This document shows, one piece after another, positions 8,881-16,739 of a DNA stretch of 25,098 nucleotides; the first letter of the stretch is position 1, and each line of letters opens with the position of its first letter. Under the pieces are notes generated by a model. The model worked only from the letters and a program-made list of their open reading frames with translations. It had not been told where the DNA came from and did no database searches. Both the position numbers and the translations under genes were made by a program. The stretch comes from Zoopage sp. CT-All (Eukaryota; Zoopagomycota; Zoopagomycetes; Zoopagales; Zoopagaceae): assembly GCA_004114245.1 (NCBI GenBank), contig QZWS01000115.1, forward strand, positions 1-25,098, given 5' to 3'.

Positions 8881-9284
8881 CTACCTTACTACCTTGTCCA
8901 GAAACTCCTTGGCCTCGTTCACCTTCAATGCGACATAAGGCGACCCACCGCGATCCGGGTGGTTGGCGACCATCACCCGGCGATGGGCGTCCTTCAACAC
9001 GGCCTTGGTAACGCTGCTCTCGCGTACTCCAAGGATCAGACACGCCTCGCGCCGAGTCATCTTTGCATCAAATCCGCCCCGATGGAATTTCGAGACGGGG
9101 GTGCCGTCGGACAGCGTACGGGGCAGGGCAGCGGTGAGCGCGGACGGAGAACTGCGGCGGAGATAGCGAATGGCGAAGCGCGCCGTCAGCGCCGCAGCCG
9201 TTACTCCTGCGCCAATAATCAACGGAGTAGCCTGGGTGGGCAGAATTAGCGGATTAATGCCGAGATGGGAGCGGAGCGCACCAT
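8881..9284 (-). CDS. PAM18: Pam18/Tim14 mitochondrial import J-protein (start codon alone in exon 1)
   Basis: Exon 1 holds only ATG (9284-9282). A 50-nt intron (9232-9281) starts GTGCGC, has a CGCTAATTC branch site and ends CCCAG. Exon 2 is 9231-8881. The product has 117 residues and begins MATPLIIGAGVTAAALTARF, the usual Pam18 start with its inner-membrane helix (about 4-25). It continues KFHRGGFDAKMTRREACLIL, the J-domain HPD at 92-94 (ANHPDRGGSPY) and VNEAKEFLD. Pam18 stimulates mtHsp70 (Ssc1) at the TIM23 motor. An unspliced frame from further upstream would give an unlike N-terminus. The gene is divergent from RLP24 with only 79 bp between start codons, so they very likely share a promoter. 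Confidence 0.93.
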
Positions 9285-9363
9285 GAATGCGCGGGCCGGC
9301 AGATGACCTGGGAGGCAAGACGCTGCTCGTGGCTCGTTATTTTTTCTTCGACCAGCCACCACC

Positions 9364-9846
9364 ATGCGTCTGGAGCAGTGCTTCTTCTGCTCGTCCACCG
9401 TCTACCCGGGCCACGGCATTCAGTTCGTGCGCAATGACTCGCGCATCTTTCGCTTCTGCCGCTCAAAGTGCCATAAGAACTTCAAGATGAAGCGCAACCC
9501 GCGCAAGGTGCGCTGGACAAAGGCCTTCCGCCGCGCTGCCGGCAAGGAGATGGTTGTCGACACCACGTTTGAGTTTGAGAAGCGCCGCAACGTGCCGGTG
9601 CGCTACGACCGCAACATGGTCAGCGCCACCGTTAAGGCGATGCAGCGCGTCCAGGATATTCGCACCAAGCGCGAGCGGATATTCTTCCGACAGCGGATGG
9701 CCGGCAACAAGGAGGCCGACAAGGTGCGCGATCGTGTGGTGGTGCAGACAGGCATTGAGCTGGTGAGTGGCGGCGCGGGCATGAAGCGCAAACGCGCGGA
9801 CAAGGTGCGCGTCGACGCTGCCCACCGCATGGAAATCGACGCTTGA
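9364..9846 (+). CDS. RLP24: Ribosome biogenesis protein Rlp24 (L24e-like)
   Basis: A single exon of 160 residues starts at an ATG in a good context (CCACCACCATG). The N-terminus is the L24e zinc-binding fold: [18 protein letters not shown] with Cys6, Cys9, Cys32 and Cys36, then [18 protein letters not shown]. Presence of [20 protein letters not shown] and a basic C-terminus marks Rlp24 rather than ribosomal L24. Rlp24 holds the L24 site on pre-60S particles and recruits the AAA ATPase Drg1/Afg2 for its release. The yeast protein is 199 residues, so the tail is shorter here. SYS1 begins 50 bp after the stop on the same strand. Confidence 0.93.
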   Translation: MRLEQCFFCSSTVYPGHGIQFVRNDSRIFRFCRSKCHKNFKMKRNPRKVRWTKAFRRAAGKEMVVDTTFEFEKRRNVPVRYDRNMVSATVKAMQRVQDIRTKRERIFFRQRMAGNKEADKVRDRVVVQTGIELVSGGAGMKRKRADKVRVDAAHRMEIDA

Positions 9847-9896
9847 ATGTACGAATACGCTTTATCGTATTCTGTATTCTACCGTATTTCCCCCAC

Positions 9897-10664
9897 ATGC
9901 CCCCAGCTCGCCTCGCTGCAGGCTTCCGCCTTGGCCGCACCTTTGACGCGCCGCTCATTCTTGCACAAATTATCTGCCTACAGGCATGCATATACACATT
10001 GCTGTGCATCCTCACGCTTGTCGCCACATGGCTGTTCCTGCCCGGTACCGCGCCGCATCTCGATCACATTCTGGCCCACACCCTGCTCACCCCCACTACA
10101 TCTCTCGGCATCCTGCTCACCGGCACGCACTTGGCCACCACTATGCTTGCGTCGGTTCTGCTGCTGTGGATCGTGGGCCGCGCACGGCTCTGCCTCGATT
10201 TCAGCATCACTTTCCATGTCCTTCACCTGCTGTGCACCTACGTGCACACGTCGTATACCGTTCCCGCCTCGGCGTTCTTCTATCTCATCCAACTCGTGTC
10301 CGTCACCATTATGTCCGCCGGCGGGGAGTACCTTTGTATGCGGTGGGAGATGGAGCCGATCGTATTGGGCGGAGGTGCCGTCGTCGCAGATTCGCATCCT
10401 CGCGGTGTACAGGTCTCGCTGGGTGGTAGCGGTGGCAACAGGGATGCATCTTCCCTTGGATCTCGGATAACATCGCGGCGGTGGAAGAGAAAGACGAGTC
10501 TAGCGCCGGAAGAGTCGCTTGCTGCTGCTGTTGCCGAGTTTGAGCTCCAGCCGATGCGCGACTCGACCGACACCCAGGACAAGGCCGGCGCATCGCAGAT
10601 CATCATCGATATGGACTCATCGTACCCGGCCTCATCCTCCACGTTTGCCAGCAGAACTCGATGA
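9897..10664 (+). CDS. SYS1: Sys1-family Golgi membrane protein
   Basis: The protein has 255 residues from the first ATG in frame, at 9897; the frame is open upstream to 9843 but only from a non-ATG codon. The sequence RTFDAPLILAQIICLQACIY at the N-terminus and FHVLHLLCTYVHTSYTVPAS in the middle match Sys1. Four membrane segments lie at about 17-47, 70-93, 100-118 and 122-142, followed by GEYLCMRWEMEPI. Sys1 recruits the Arl3/ARFRP1 GTPase to the trans-Golgi. Residues after about 160 form an extra polar Ser/Ala-rich tail of about 95 residues with a basic patch (RRWKRK), longer than in yeast (203 residues). The gene is convergent with NFS1, with 36 bp between stops. Confidence 0.9.
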   Translation: MPPARLAAGFRLGRTFDAPLILAQIICLQACIYTLLCILTLVATWLFLPGTAPHLDHILAHTLLTPTTSLGILLTGTHLATTMLASVLLLWIVGRARLCLDFSITFHVLHLLCTYVHTSYTVPASAFFYLIQLVSVTIMSAGGEYLCMRWEMEPIVLGGGAVVADSHPRGVQVSLGGSGGNRDASSLGSRITSRRWKRKTSLAPEESLAAAVAEFELQPMRDSTDTQDKAGASQIIIDMDSSYPASSSTFASRTR

Positions 10665-10700
10665 CGGCGTGCTCACACCACCTTGTATTTCTTATATGTA

Positions 10701-12047
10701 CTAATGCTGCGTCCACTGAATCGTCTTGATATCAATCCCCTCCTGCACCATTTCCCACAGCGGCGACATCTCCCGCAGCCGCTGTACATGTCGTACTACC
10801 CTTTCCACTACAAAATCAACCTCCTTCTCCGTGGTGAACCGGCCCAGTCCGAACCGGATACTGCTATGTGCCATGTCGTCGTCCGCGCCCAACGCACGCA
10901 GCACATACGACGGCTCCAATGATGCTGACGTGCACGCACTTCCCGAGCTCAGGGCAACATCCTTTAGCGCCATCAATAAAGACTCGCCCTCGACGTACGC
11001 AAACGACAGATTCACACACCCCGGATAGGTGATCCTCGCATCGCCATTGCGCACAACATGGCTCAAGTGAGCCGTGACACCATCCACCAGGCGCCGTGAC
11101 AATGCCTGCACGTGTTGGGCATCGTACGCCATCTCCTGCTTTGCAATCCGACACGCCTCGCCAAAACCAACCACGGACGCGGTGGGCACCGTCCCACTGC
11201 GCAACCCTCGCTCCTGTCCACCACCGCTCTGGATCGGTTCAAGGCGCACTCGCGGTCGTCGCCGTACAAACAATGCGCCCACGCCCTTTGGTCCGTATAT
11301 TTTATGTCCACTGAGCGACATCAAATCAATCTTGCTCGCTTCAACGTCCACGGGGATCTTGCCCACGGCCTGGGCCGCATCCGAATGAAAAAAGACCTTG
11401 CGTGCACGACATATCTCGCCGATCGCTTGCACCGGCTGCACCACCCCAATTTCATTATTTACCGTCATGATGGAGACCAGCGCCGTGTCATCCCGTATGG
11501 CCTGCTCCAGCTGATGCAGATCCACCTCGCCCGTGGCCTTGACCGGCAGGTACGTGACGTCGATGCCCTCGGACTGCATCACGCGGCACGAGTCCAGCAC
11601 ACACTTGTGCTCGGTCTGCGTGGTCACCAGATGCGCCTTCTTGCCACGGTAAAAGCGCGCCACGCCCTTCACTGCCATGTTGTTTGCTTCCGTTGCACCG
11701 CTCGTGAAGATCACCTCCTTGGGGTCTGCCCCGATCAAGGCCGCGACATGCTCACGCGCCGCCTCTACCGCCTTTTCCGACTCCCATCCGTATGCATGCG
11801 TCCGAGAATGCGGGTTGCCATACGCGCTGTTCATGTACGGCATCATGGCATCCAGCACGCGCGGGTCCATGGGCGTGGTGGCCTGCATGTCGAGGTAGAT
11901 GGGGCGGGTAGCCAAGTCCTTGTGCACGAGCGTGGGTTCGTTGAAGCCCAAGGAAGGCGTGGCCAAGGATCGAGTGGCAAGTCTCTGGGCGATGGCTGGA
12001 GATACGATGCGAGAGCCGCGAGCGGCACGTTGGACGGCGGAGATCAT
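10701..12047 (-). CDS. NFS1: Mitochondrial cysteine desulfurase Nfs1
   Basis: A single exon of 448 residues starts at the ATG at 12047; the open frame reaches 12113 only from a TTG. The first 30 or so residues ([17 protein letters not shown]...) are Arg/Ser/Ala-rich without acids, as a mitochondrial presequence. The enzyme takes sulfur from cysteine for Fe-S cluster assembly on Isu1 and for tRNA thiolation, using PLP. The PLP lysine is Lys249 in [12 protein letters not shown]. His147 is in TEHKCV, and the catalytic cysteine is Cys372 in [17 protein letters not shown]. The C-terminus [19 protein letters not shown] is the conserved eukaryotic Nfs1 end. All catalytic residues are intact. Confidence 0.96.
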   Translation of the reverse strand: MISAVQRAARGSRIVSPAIAQRLATRSLATPSLGFNEPTLVHKDLATRPIYLDMQATTPMDPRVLDAMMPYMNSAYGNPHSRTHAYGWESEKAVEAAREHVAALIGADPKEVIFTSGATEANNMAVKGVARFYRGKKAHLVTTQTEHKCVLDSCRVMQSEGIDVTYLPVKATGEVDLHQLEQAIRDDTALVSIMTVNNEIGVVQPVQAIGEICRARKVFFHSDAAQAVGKIPVDVEASKIDLMSLSGHKIYGPKGVGALFVRRRPRVRLEPIQSGGGQERGLRSGTVPTASVVGFGEACRIAKQEMAYDAQHVQALSRRLVDGVTAHLSHVVRNGDARITYPGCVNLSFAYVEGESLLMALKDVALSSGSACTSASLEPSYVLRALGADDDMAHSSIRFGLGRFTTEKEVDFVVERVVRHVQRLREMSPLWEMVQEGIDIKTIQWTQH

Positions 12048-12567
12048 GGCCGGATTAGGAGCGAAGTGTGCCTTTTGTGGACAGACCGATCCTCGAAGTG
12101 AGTTGAGAGCCAAATCGGGAAACGGTTACACGAATCGAGTCAGTCGTGCTGCCGCCTCGCATGAAGCGAACGAGTGTTTATATTAATTGCTTGTGTGACG
12201 CGCTATAACACATAGTCAAACCGTGCTGGACTCAAGGTTTAAGAAGGAGCCCTGGTGCTCCCCATCCTCTTGGAAATTCTCACTGCGATAACTATTTGCA
12301 TTGTGAAGGCCAATTGTGGTGTCTTTTACAACAGATTAAAGAACCCCTACTCTGCTTTTGTGACACCTTGAGCAGCCTCTAATGGCCCTTCACAATCAAG
12401 ATAATGCTTCAATGAGAACCCAACTCCGCTAGAGATTGGTGGCCGCAGGGCTTCTTCTTGTACCCTTGTCCCAGCCTAGTAAATGGTCATTGCTCTGAAT
12501 ACAGCCTGAGCAGCTGCTTCAATTGTTGATAAGAAACAAAGACAAGCTCCAAACATCATAGCACTAT
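12048..12567. other. Spacer between NFS1 start and RRP3 stop
   Basis: This 520-bp gap is long for this compact block. Near NFS1 it holds the presumed promoter. Further right lie two inverted repeats: GCTGGACTCAAGGT (12225-12238) with ACCTTGAGCAGC (about 12364-12375), and CATTGTGAAGGCCAATT near 12300 with a near match near 12380. A minus-strand frame between about 12570 and 12300 looks faintly protein-like but matches nothing recognised. No gene is called. Confidence 0.4.
12177..12182 (-). promoter_or_regulatory. Candidate TATA box of NFS1
   Basis: TATAAA is read on the minus strand within AATTAATATAAAC, about 130 bp upstream of the NFS1 ATG. It is the only clear TATA-like hexamer in this spacer close to the start. 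Support is by position and motif only. Confidence 0.35.
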
Positions 12568-14061
12568 TCATCTCTTCCTGAACTTGCGCACCTTTCCACC
12601 ACCAGTGGGCGCCTGCTTGCGCATTCCCACAAAGGAATCGGCCTCTTCACCGTCGTCATCTCCACCACGCTTTTTACTGTGCTTGTTTCCTTCTTCTTGC
12701 TCCTTGAGTTCCTGTTCAGATATTAGCTATTGAACGTGCAATCATGGATCGCCAACCAGAACAGCCATGCGCTGAGCTTCCGATACACGCTCTTGCAGGA
12801 GCAGCACAGCATCCTTATCCACGCCTGGGTACGCATCAAGCTTCTTCCCGATCACATGCTCAATGCGCTGATACAGTTCGACGTCATATTGCGTCACCAG
12901 GGTTACACTCTTGCCAGCTCGACCGGCCCTTGCCGTCCTGCCAACGCGATGAATGTAATCCTTGGAGCTCTGAGGAATGTCGAAATTCACCACACAGTCG
13001 ACCATGGGAATGTCCAATCCACGGCTTGCAACGTCAGTGGCCACAAGAATACTTCGTGCGCCGGCCTTGAATTTGTTCAACGATCCGATGCGCTTTGTTT
13101 GCGACAGCTTGCCATGAATCGGAAGCGCCGGGAACCCAAGATTCCGAAGCAAGAGCGCTATTCTCTGCGCCTCGTGGCAAGTGCGAGTGAATACAATCAC
13201 AGAGTTGCCGGCAAGCTCGTTCAGGAGGTATACGAGGTAGCAGTCCTTGAATTTGAATGGAAAGAATAGATAGTACTGCAGCAGGGTATCCACCGTCGCA
13301 TACTTGTTCGAGACTTCTACTTTGACTGGATTCACAAGCGACGCGCGCTGCAACTTTGCGACCTTGGTCGTCATCGTCGCAGAAAAGAGATAGGTGTTGC
13401 GTTCGCGCGGGATCACGCGGAGGATCTGGTCGATCTTGGGTCCAAAGTCCATGTCCAGCAATCGATCGGCCTCGTCCATTACCAAGTACTTGAGATTGCG
13501 CAAGCTAAACCCTTTCGTATTTTCTAGATGATCTTGCAAACGGCCGGGCGTTGCAACAATGATGTGCGGCTTCTTTGAGAGCTGGATGGCCTGGGCCATC
13601 ATATCCATCCCCCCGACAATCACTATGCTCCGAACCCCAATGCCGGCACCAAGACTTTCAAATGCCTCCGAGATCTGAATTGCTAGTTCGCGAGTCGGAG
13701 CCAGCGCCACGGCGAAAAATGGCTTCGGATCATTCCAAAGTGCCTGAAGTATAGGAAGTGCGAAGGCGGCGGTTTTCCCGGACCCCGTTTGTGCAAGTCC
13801 AATCACATCCCGGCCAGAGAGTGCATACGGGATGGATTCGGCCTGGATTGGGGTCGGGCGCGTGTAGTTGATCCGTGCGCAGGCCTCGCACAGAGCAGGC
13901 ATCACTCCCTAAGCGGCATAATGAGCAATGTAGGCAAGCTAAAAACGCACCAAGTCTTCAAACGTCTTGTCCGTGGTGAGCTCAATGCCGGTGAATTCCT
14001 CCTCCGGAAGTGGCGGTGTGGGCGTGGACGTGGAAGCGGATGTCAAGGGTAGAGAGGGCAT
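12568..14061 (-). CDS. RRP3: DEAD-box RNA helicase Rrp3 (DDX47), 3 exons
   Basis: Exons on the minus strand are 14061-13951, 13908-12757 and 12711-12568, giving 468 residues. Introns are 42 nt (13909-13950, GTGCGT...TTAG) and 45 nt (12712-12756, GTTGGC...ACAG with a GCTAATA branch site). Exon 1 ends KTFEDL and exon 2 resumes [19 protein letters not shown], joining the Q motif (Phe34, Gln59). Then come AQTGSGKT (76-83), PTRELA (108-113), DEAD (182-185), SAT (213-215) and HRVGRTAR (357-364). [29 protein letters not shown] and [15 protein letters not shown] are Rrp3/DDX47 signatures. The last exon adds a basic tail ending VRKFRKR, as in DDX47. Rrp3 acts in the nucleolus in early 18S rRNA processing. 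The second donor could alternatively be 6 nt earlier; family alignment favours the one given. Confidence 0.94.
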
Positions 14062-14677
14062 GGTCGATCTGCAAGAAAAACGAGAGCGTGACTGCCAGAC
14101 TGCACTGCACTTCTGAAATCAGTCGAGCGATCAAGCCACTGCCTCCAGATAAGAATTCTATATCAATCAGTTATGCAATCTATCAGCTGGCATGCTGGGG
14201 AGGAAGGTAAGTATGCCATGCATTGGACCATGGCATTTATGCAAGCTTCTGTGTGTTAGGCCATGCTTTTTATTGCTATGATAAGGTGCTATTATTGGAA
14301 ATGAAAATGCTGGTCTAGTCTGTCACATGCAGTATAGCATAGGTGGAGTGAGTAGGATTCCTTTTATCTAACTTTAATGCTGTTAAAGCATGCCCAATAC
14401 ACTATTTATTCAATCCTCATCATTGCCTGGCAACAGCCATGTGTGTCCACAATCGTCTTGTTGGGGTTAAAAATGTGAGAAAAACTAAGTAATTTGCATT
14501 GCAGATGGCAGAGATATTGTAGAAATTAAATAAAATTTACAATGTGCACATCCGATCCCTGATATCCAGCGAAAGCAGCCTTTCCAACAATACACACTAC
14601 TCTTACGATAGCATGTCAACGCTCAATGGGACTTTTAATCATGCATGCTCCACAGCAAATATTAGCCTCGCCAAAAG
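14062..14677. other. Gene-free stretch between RRP3 start and the tRNA gene
   Basis: AT-rich spacer. Directly before the RRP3 ATG on the minus strand is a pyrimidine tract ending TTCTTGCAG, seven bases ahead of the ATG, so an intron in the 5' untranslated region is possible. A GTAAGTATG on the plus strand near 14208 looks like a donor site, but no open frame supports it. The four bases 14673-14676 (TTTT on minus) are the polymerase III stop of the tRNA. Confidence 0.45.
14673..14676 (-). terminator. RNA polymerase III terminator of tRNA-Leu
   Basis: TTTT on the minus strand starts two bases after the discriminator base of the tRNA, the usual polymerase III stop signal. Confidence 0.8.
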
Positions 14678-14757
14678 TGAGAGGAGTGGGATTCGAACCC
14701 ACGCCCTTTCGGACCAGAGCCTTAATCTGGCGCCTTAGACCGCTCGGCCATCCTCCC
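14678..14757 (-). tRNA. tRNA-Leu (anticodon AAG, reads CUU)
   Basis: The 80-nt cloverleaf reads GGGAGGA... on the minus strand. The acceptor stem GGGAGGA pairs with TCCTCTC (one G-T pair), with discriminator A at 14678. The A box is TGGCCGAGCGG. The anticodon stem CCAGA/TCTGG encloses loop TTAAGGC, giving anticodon AAG. The long variable arm is typical of leucine tRNAs. The T arm GTGGG/CCCAC encloses TTCGAAT and contains the B box GGTTCGAATCC. There is no intron. TTTT follows one base after the 3' end. Confidence 0.96.
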
Positions 14758-15128
14758 TTGAATGAGCCTTTGTGGAACACTATTTAAAGGAAAAGTACTC
14801 CAGAGGGTACAATTTCATCATAAAAACGCGCCGAAAGCCTTCCTACAACTCAGGAACATATCAAAATTGATTTTATTGTAGCTAAAGACAAATCAACCTG
14901 ATTCAATAGTGGTGGCTTAATCCAACATCAAATGAGATATAAATAAGGAGTGATTATTTATAACTTTCTAGCAAATTGCAAGTTAGCAGCAGTATTGTAC
15001 TTTTTTAATTGCAATTTAAATGATTAATGTAATATTAAATCCTTTCTGACTATGACAAAGTTATTGCTAGAGTTAATATATATAAGTTGCATATATTTAT
15101 ATGTATATTATAAAATAATTGTACTATG
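14758..15128. other. AT-rich stretch next to the tRNA gene
   Basis: Very AT-rich with many TATA/TTTATA runs and no open frame of note. It opens the repeat island that runs to about 16.6 kb. The first part is the presumed upstream region of the minus-strand tRNA, although tRNA promoters are internal. Confidence 0.5.
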
Positions 15129-15280
15129 TGTGATGACCGACTCTAGGGGAGGAGAAAGGCAATAGGAGGAGGTAGTATAAAGAAGGGAAGGATGTTAATA
15201 GGGTGTATTATGGTCAACACTGGTGTTGACAAGACAAGGAGAAAAGAGACTGTGACTATGTGGCCTCTGAGGAATAGTCT
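15129..15280 (+). repeat. LTR-like fragment related to the 56-1706 element
   Basis: It begins TGTGATGACCGACTC, resembling the TGTAACGTCC start of the LTRs at 56 and 1575, and at 15223-15260 carries GTGTTGACAAGACAAGG...AGACTGTGACTA. This parallels GTGTTGATTATG...AGACTGTCACTA in those LTRs. An 8-bp inverted repeat, GTCAACAC/GTGTTGAC (15213-15230), matches the structure at 1375-1396. The right end could not be defined and no target duplication was found. It is called an old relic with limited confidence. Confidence 0.35.
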
Positions 15281-15402
15281 AGTAAAGCTAGGCTTGATTT
15301 GGTAGTTTCTTTTCTCTCCAGTGGGTTTATAGTGTATGGGTGGGTAGGGTGTCATGGTAGTGTGGTGCAGAAGGATGTTTAAGAGCAGGCTCTTTTCTGT
15401 GA

Positions 15403-15612
15403 ATCTAAATATATGGAGAGTTCCATCAATCCTGACCCCCCCTTCCTTAACACACAACACCCTACCTACCCCAGCACCACAGGTAGTAGAGGGGGATCAG
15501 GATTGACAATGTGGTGTAGCAGTAAAAAGTAGCAGTCACATTTTAATTAGATTGTATTCCACAGAACTTACTATTACACCACATCACAGATAAATTCTCC
15601 ATATATTTAGAT
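15403..15612. repeat. Nested inverted repeats (fold-back structure)
   Basis: The outer arms are a perfect 16-bp inverted pair, 15403-15418 (ATCTAAATATATGGAG) and 15597-15612. Inside is a 15/16 pair, 15426-15441 and 15491-15506 (core TCAATCCTGA). A third pair, 15509-15525 and 15568-15584 (ATGTGGTGTAGCAGTAA, 15/17), forms a 76-bp hairpin within the right spacer. The asymmetric nesting looks like insertion of small hairpin elements into one another. No transposase is present, so a MITE-like origin is inference. Confidence 0.6.
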
Positions 15613-15648
15613 GTTAGAAAAAGATATTACCCTTTAACTGACTCTCTG

Positions 15649-15728
15649 TAATGTGGTGGGTAGTGTGTCTAATAAAACACAATGTACTAAAAGTAACTAC
15701 TACTTTCTACTACCACACCACACTCTCT
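15649..15728. repeat. Second hairpin-like copy related to 15509-15584
   Basis: The left end (GTGGTGGGTAGT near 15653) and the right end (ACTACCACACCAC near 15709) form an imperfect inverted pair that resembles the arms of the 15509-15584 hairpin, including a shared AGTAAAAAGTAG-like interior read from the opposite side. It is probably the same small repeat family, decayed. Confidence 0.4.
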
Positions 15729-15866
15729 ACACTATAGGGTCAATAAAAATATATCCTTCTTTGTCATTGGCCCTCTTGAATATCTTATTGTAATCTATCA
15801 AGGTTAGAAAAATGTTGTTAATGTAATGCACAATAATTGCATTTGATAGCATAGTGAAACTATAAC

Positions 15867-16016
15867 TGTTGGAATATAAATAATTAAGCAAGATTATTAG
15901 AATATAAGGTAGAAAGTTATAGCAAAAGAAAATACTCTTTTATAAGGCCATGTGGCCATAACAGTCTCTTATACTACTAAATAGCACTATTCAAAGGCAG
16001 CTACTATATTCCAATA
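15867..16016 (+). repeat. Solo-LTR-like sequence, copia-type ends
   Basis: This 150-bp stretch begins TGTTGGAATA and ends TATTCCAATA, the short inverted ends typical of Ty1/copia LTRs. It holds a core AAGGCCATGTGGCCAT followed by ACAG.CTCTTA that recurs in opposite orientation at 16175-16276. No intact target duplication was found. No coding remains of an element lie next to it, so it is read as an old solo LTR. Confidence 0.55.
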
Positions 16017-16174
16017 AATAATTATATAGTACTACCCTATCCTAGTTGGTTCTCAGTTATAGACATTTTCCATCTATATCAAGAATCCTTGGGGGCAGGA
16101 ATCATATCACTACAGCCTATTTACTACAGTCTTCACTGCTGTTTTCCCTGGGCTTTGCCTTTGGTTGTTGTCTA

Positions 16175-16276
16175 TGTTGGAATATGACAGCTGTACCTTG
16201 GAATACTGGCATGTAAGAGTCTGTGATGGCCACATGGCCTTGAATAAAATACTTTCTTCCACCACTTCCTCCAACA
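16175..16276 (-). repeat. Solo-LTR-like sequence, copia-type ends, opposite orientation
   Basis: Read on the minus strand this 102-bp stretch begins TGTTGGAGGA and ends TATTCCAACA. It shares with 15867-16016 the core AAGGCCATGTGGCCAT, ACAG.CTCTTA, the following GTATTCCAAGG and the CAGCT...ATATTCCAA end. The flanking 5-mers GTCTA and GGTTA are only partly alike, so any target duplication has decayed. Confidence 0.55.
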
Positions 16277-16739
16277 GGTTATGAGCCCAATACCTGATAA
16301 TTGTCTACAAATACTGCTCTATTCCTACATTCTCAGCAGTCTGTTCCAGGAGCATGGCATCAGCAGTTGATGTTGAGATAGAACTGTGATGGGTTGCAAG
16401 TTAGATTAAATGTATTCCCTTGAACATGGCAAACCTATGATAGGTCATGAGTTAGACTGAAAAGAAACTCTTGCAGCCCATAGCAGTCTATCTATGGCAC
16501 CAAGTTGTAGCGCTCCTCAACAGTTGATAAAATTATACTGTGATTGACTATACAAAAGCTACTGTAGGCACTACCGATCCACCGTCAAGCCAAAAGCTAC
16601 TGCTGGCACTACCAGCTCCTCAACAGTCGAGTGGCTGCCTCCCCTTTCAAACACAGCACCGCGGCCTCCCCGTGGCATCCTGAATAGACAGTCCGCCCCC
16701 GCCCCCGCTGCTCACCTCACGAGCACGCTCGAATGAGCA
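16277..16739. other. Upstream region of the 7TM-RGS gene with short repeats
   Basis: No gene was seen. It holds a tandem repeat of period 38 (next entry), a CTCCTCAACAGT motif near 16513 and again near 16615, and a loose direct repeat of about 20 bp (GGTTGCAAGTTAGATTA near 16390, GGTCATGAGTTAGACTGA near 16443). The last 80 bp turn GC-rich and precede the ATG at 16740. Confidence 0.5.
16553..16613. repeat. Tandem repeat, period 38 bp
   Basis: CAAAAGCTACTGTAGGCACT at 16553 and CAAAAGCTACTGCTGGCACT at 16591 are 23-bp copies (continuing ACC) that differ at two bases and lie 38 bp apart. They lie about 130-190 bp before the start codon of the 7TM-RGS gene, so they could be promoter elements. Confidence 0.7.

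Noticed and set aside
11112-12101. Plus-strand open frame of 329 codons opposite NFS1
   Set aside because: It is a mirror of the well-conserved NFS1 coding strand with no domain of its own.
13789-14052. Plus-strand open frame across the first intron of RRP3
   Set aside because: It is antisense to conserved helicase exons and shows no domain.
15143-15460. Minus-strand open frame of 105 codons in the AT-rich island
   Set aside because: It has no known motif, covers LTR-like and inverted-repeat sequence, and its composition is unlike the genes nearby.
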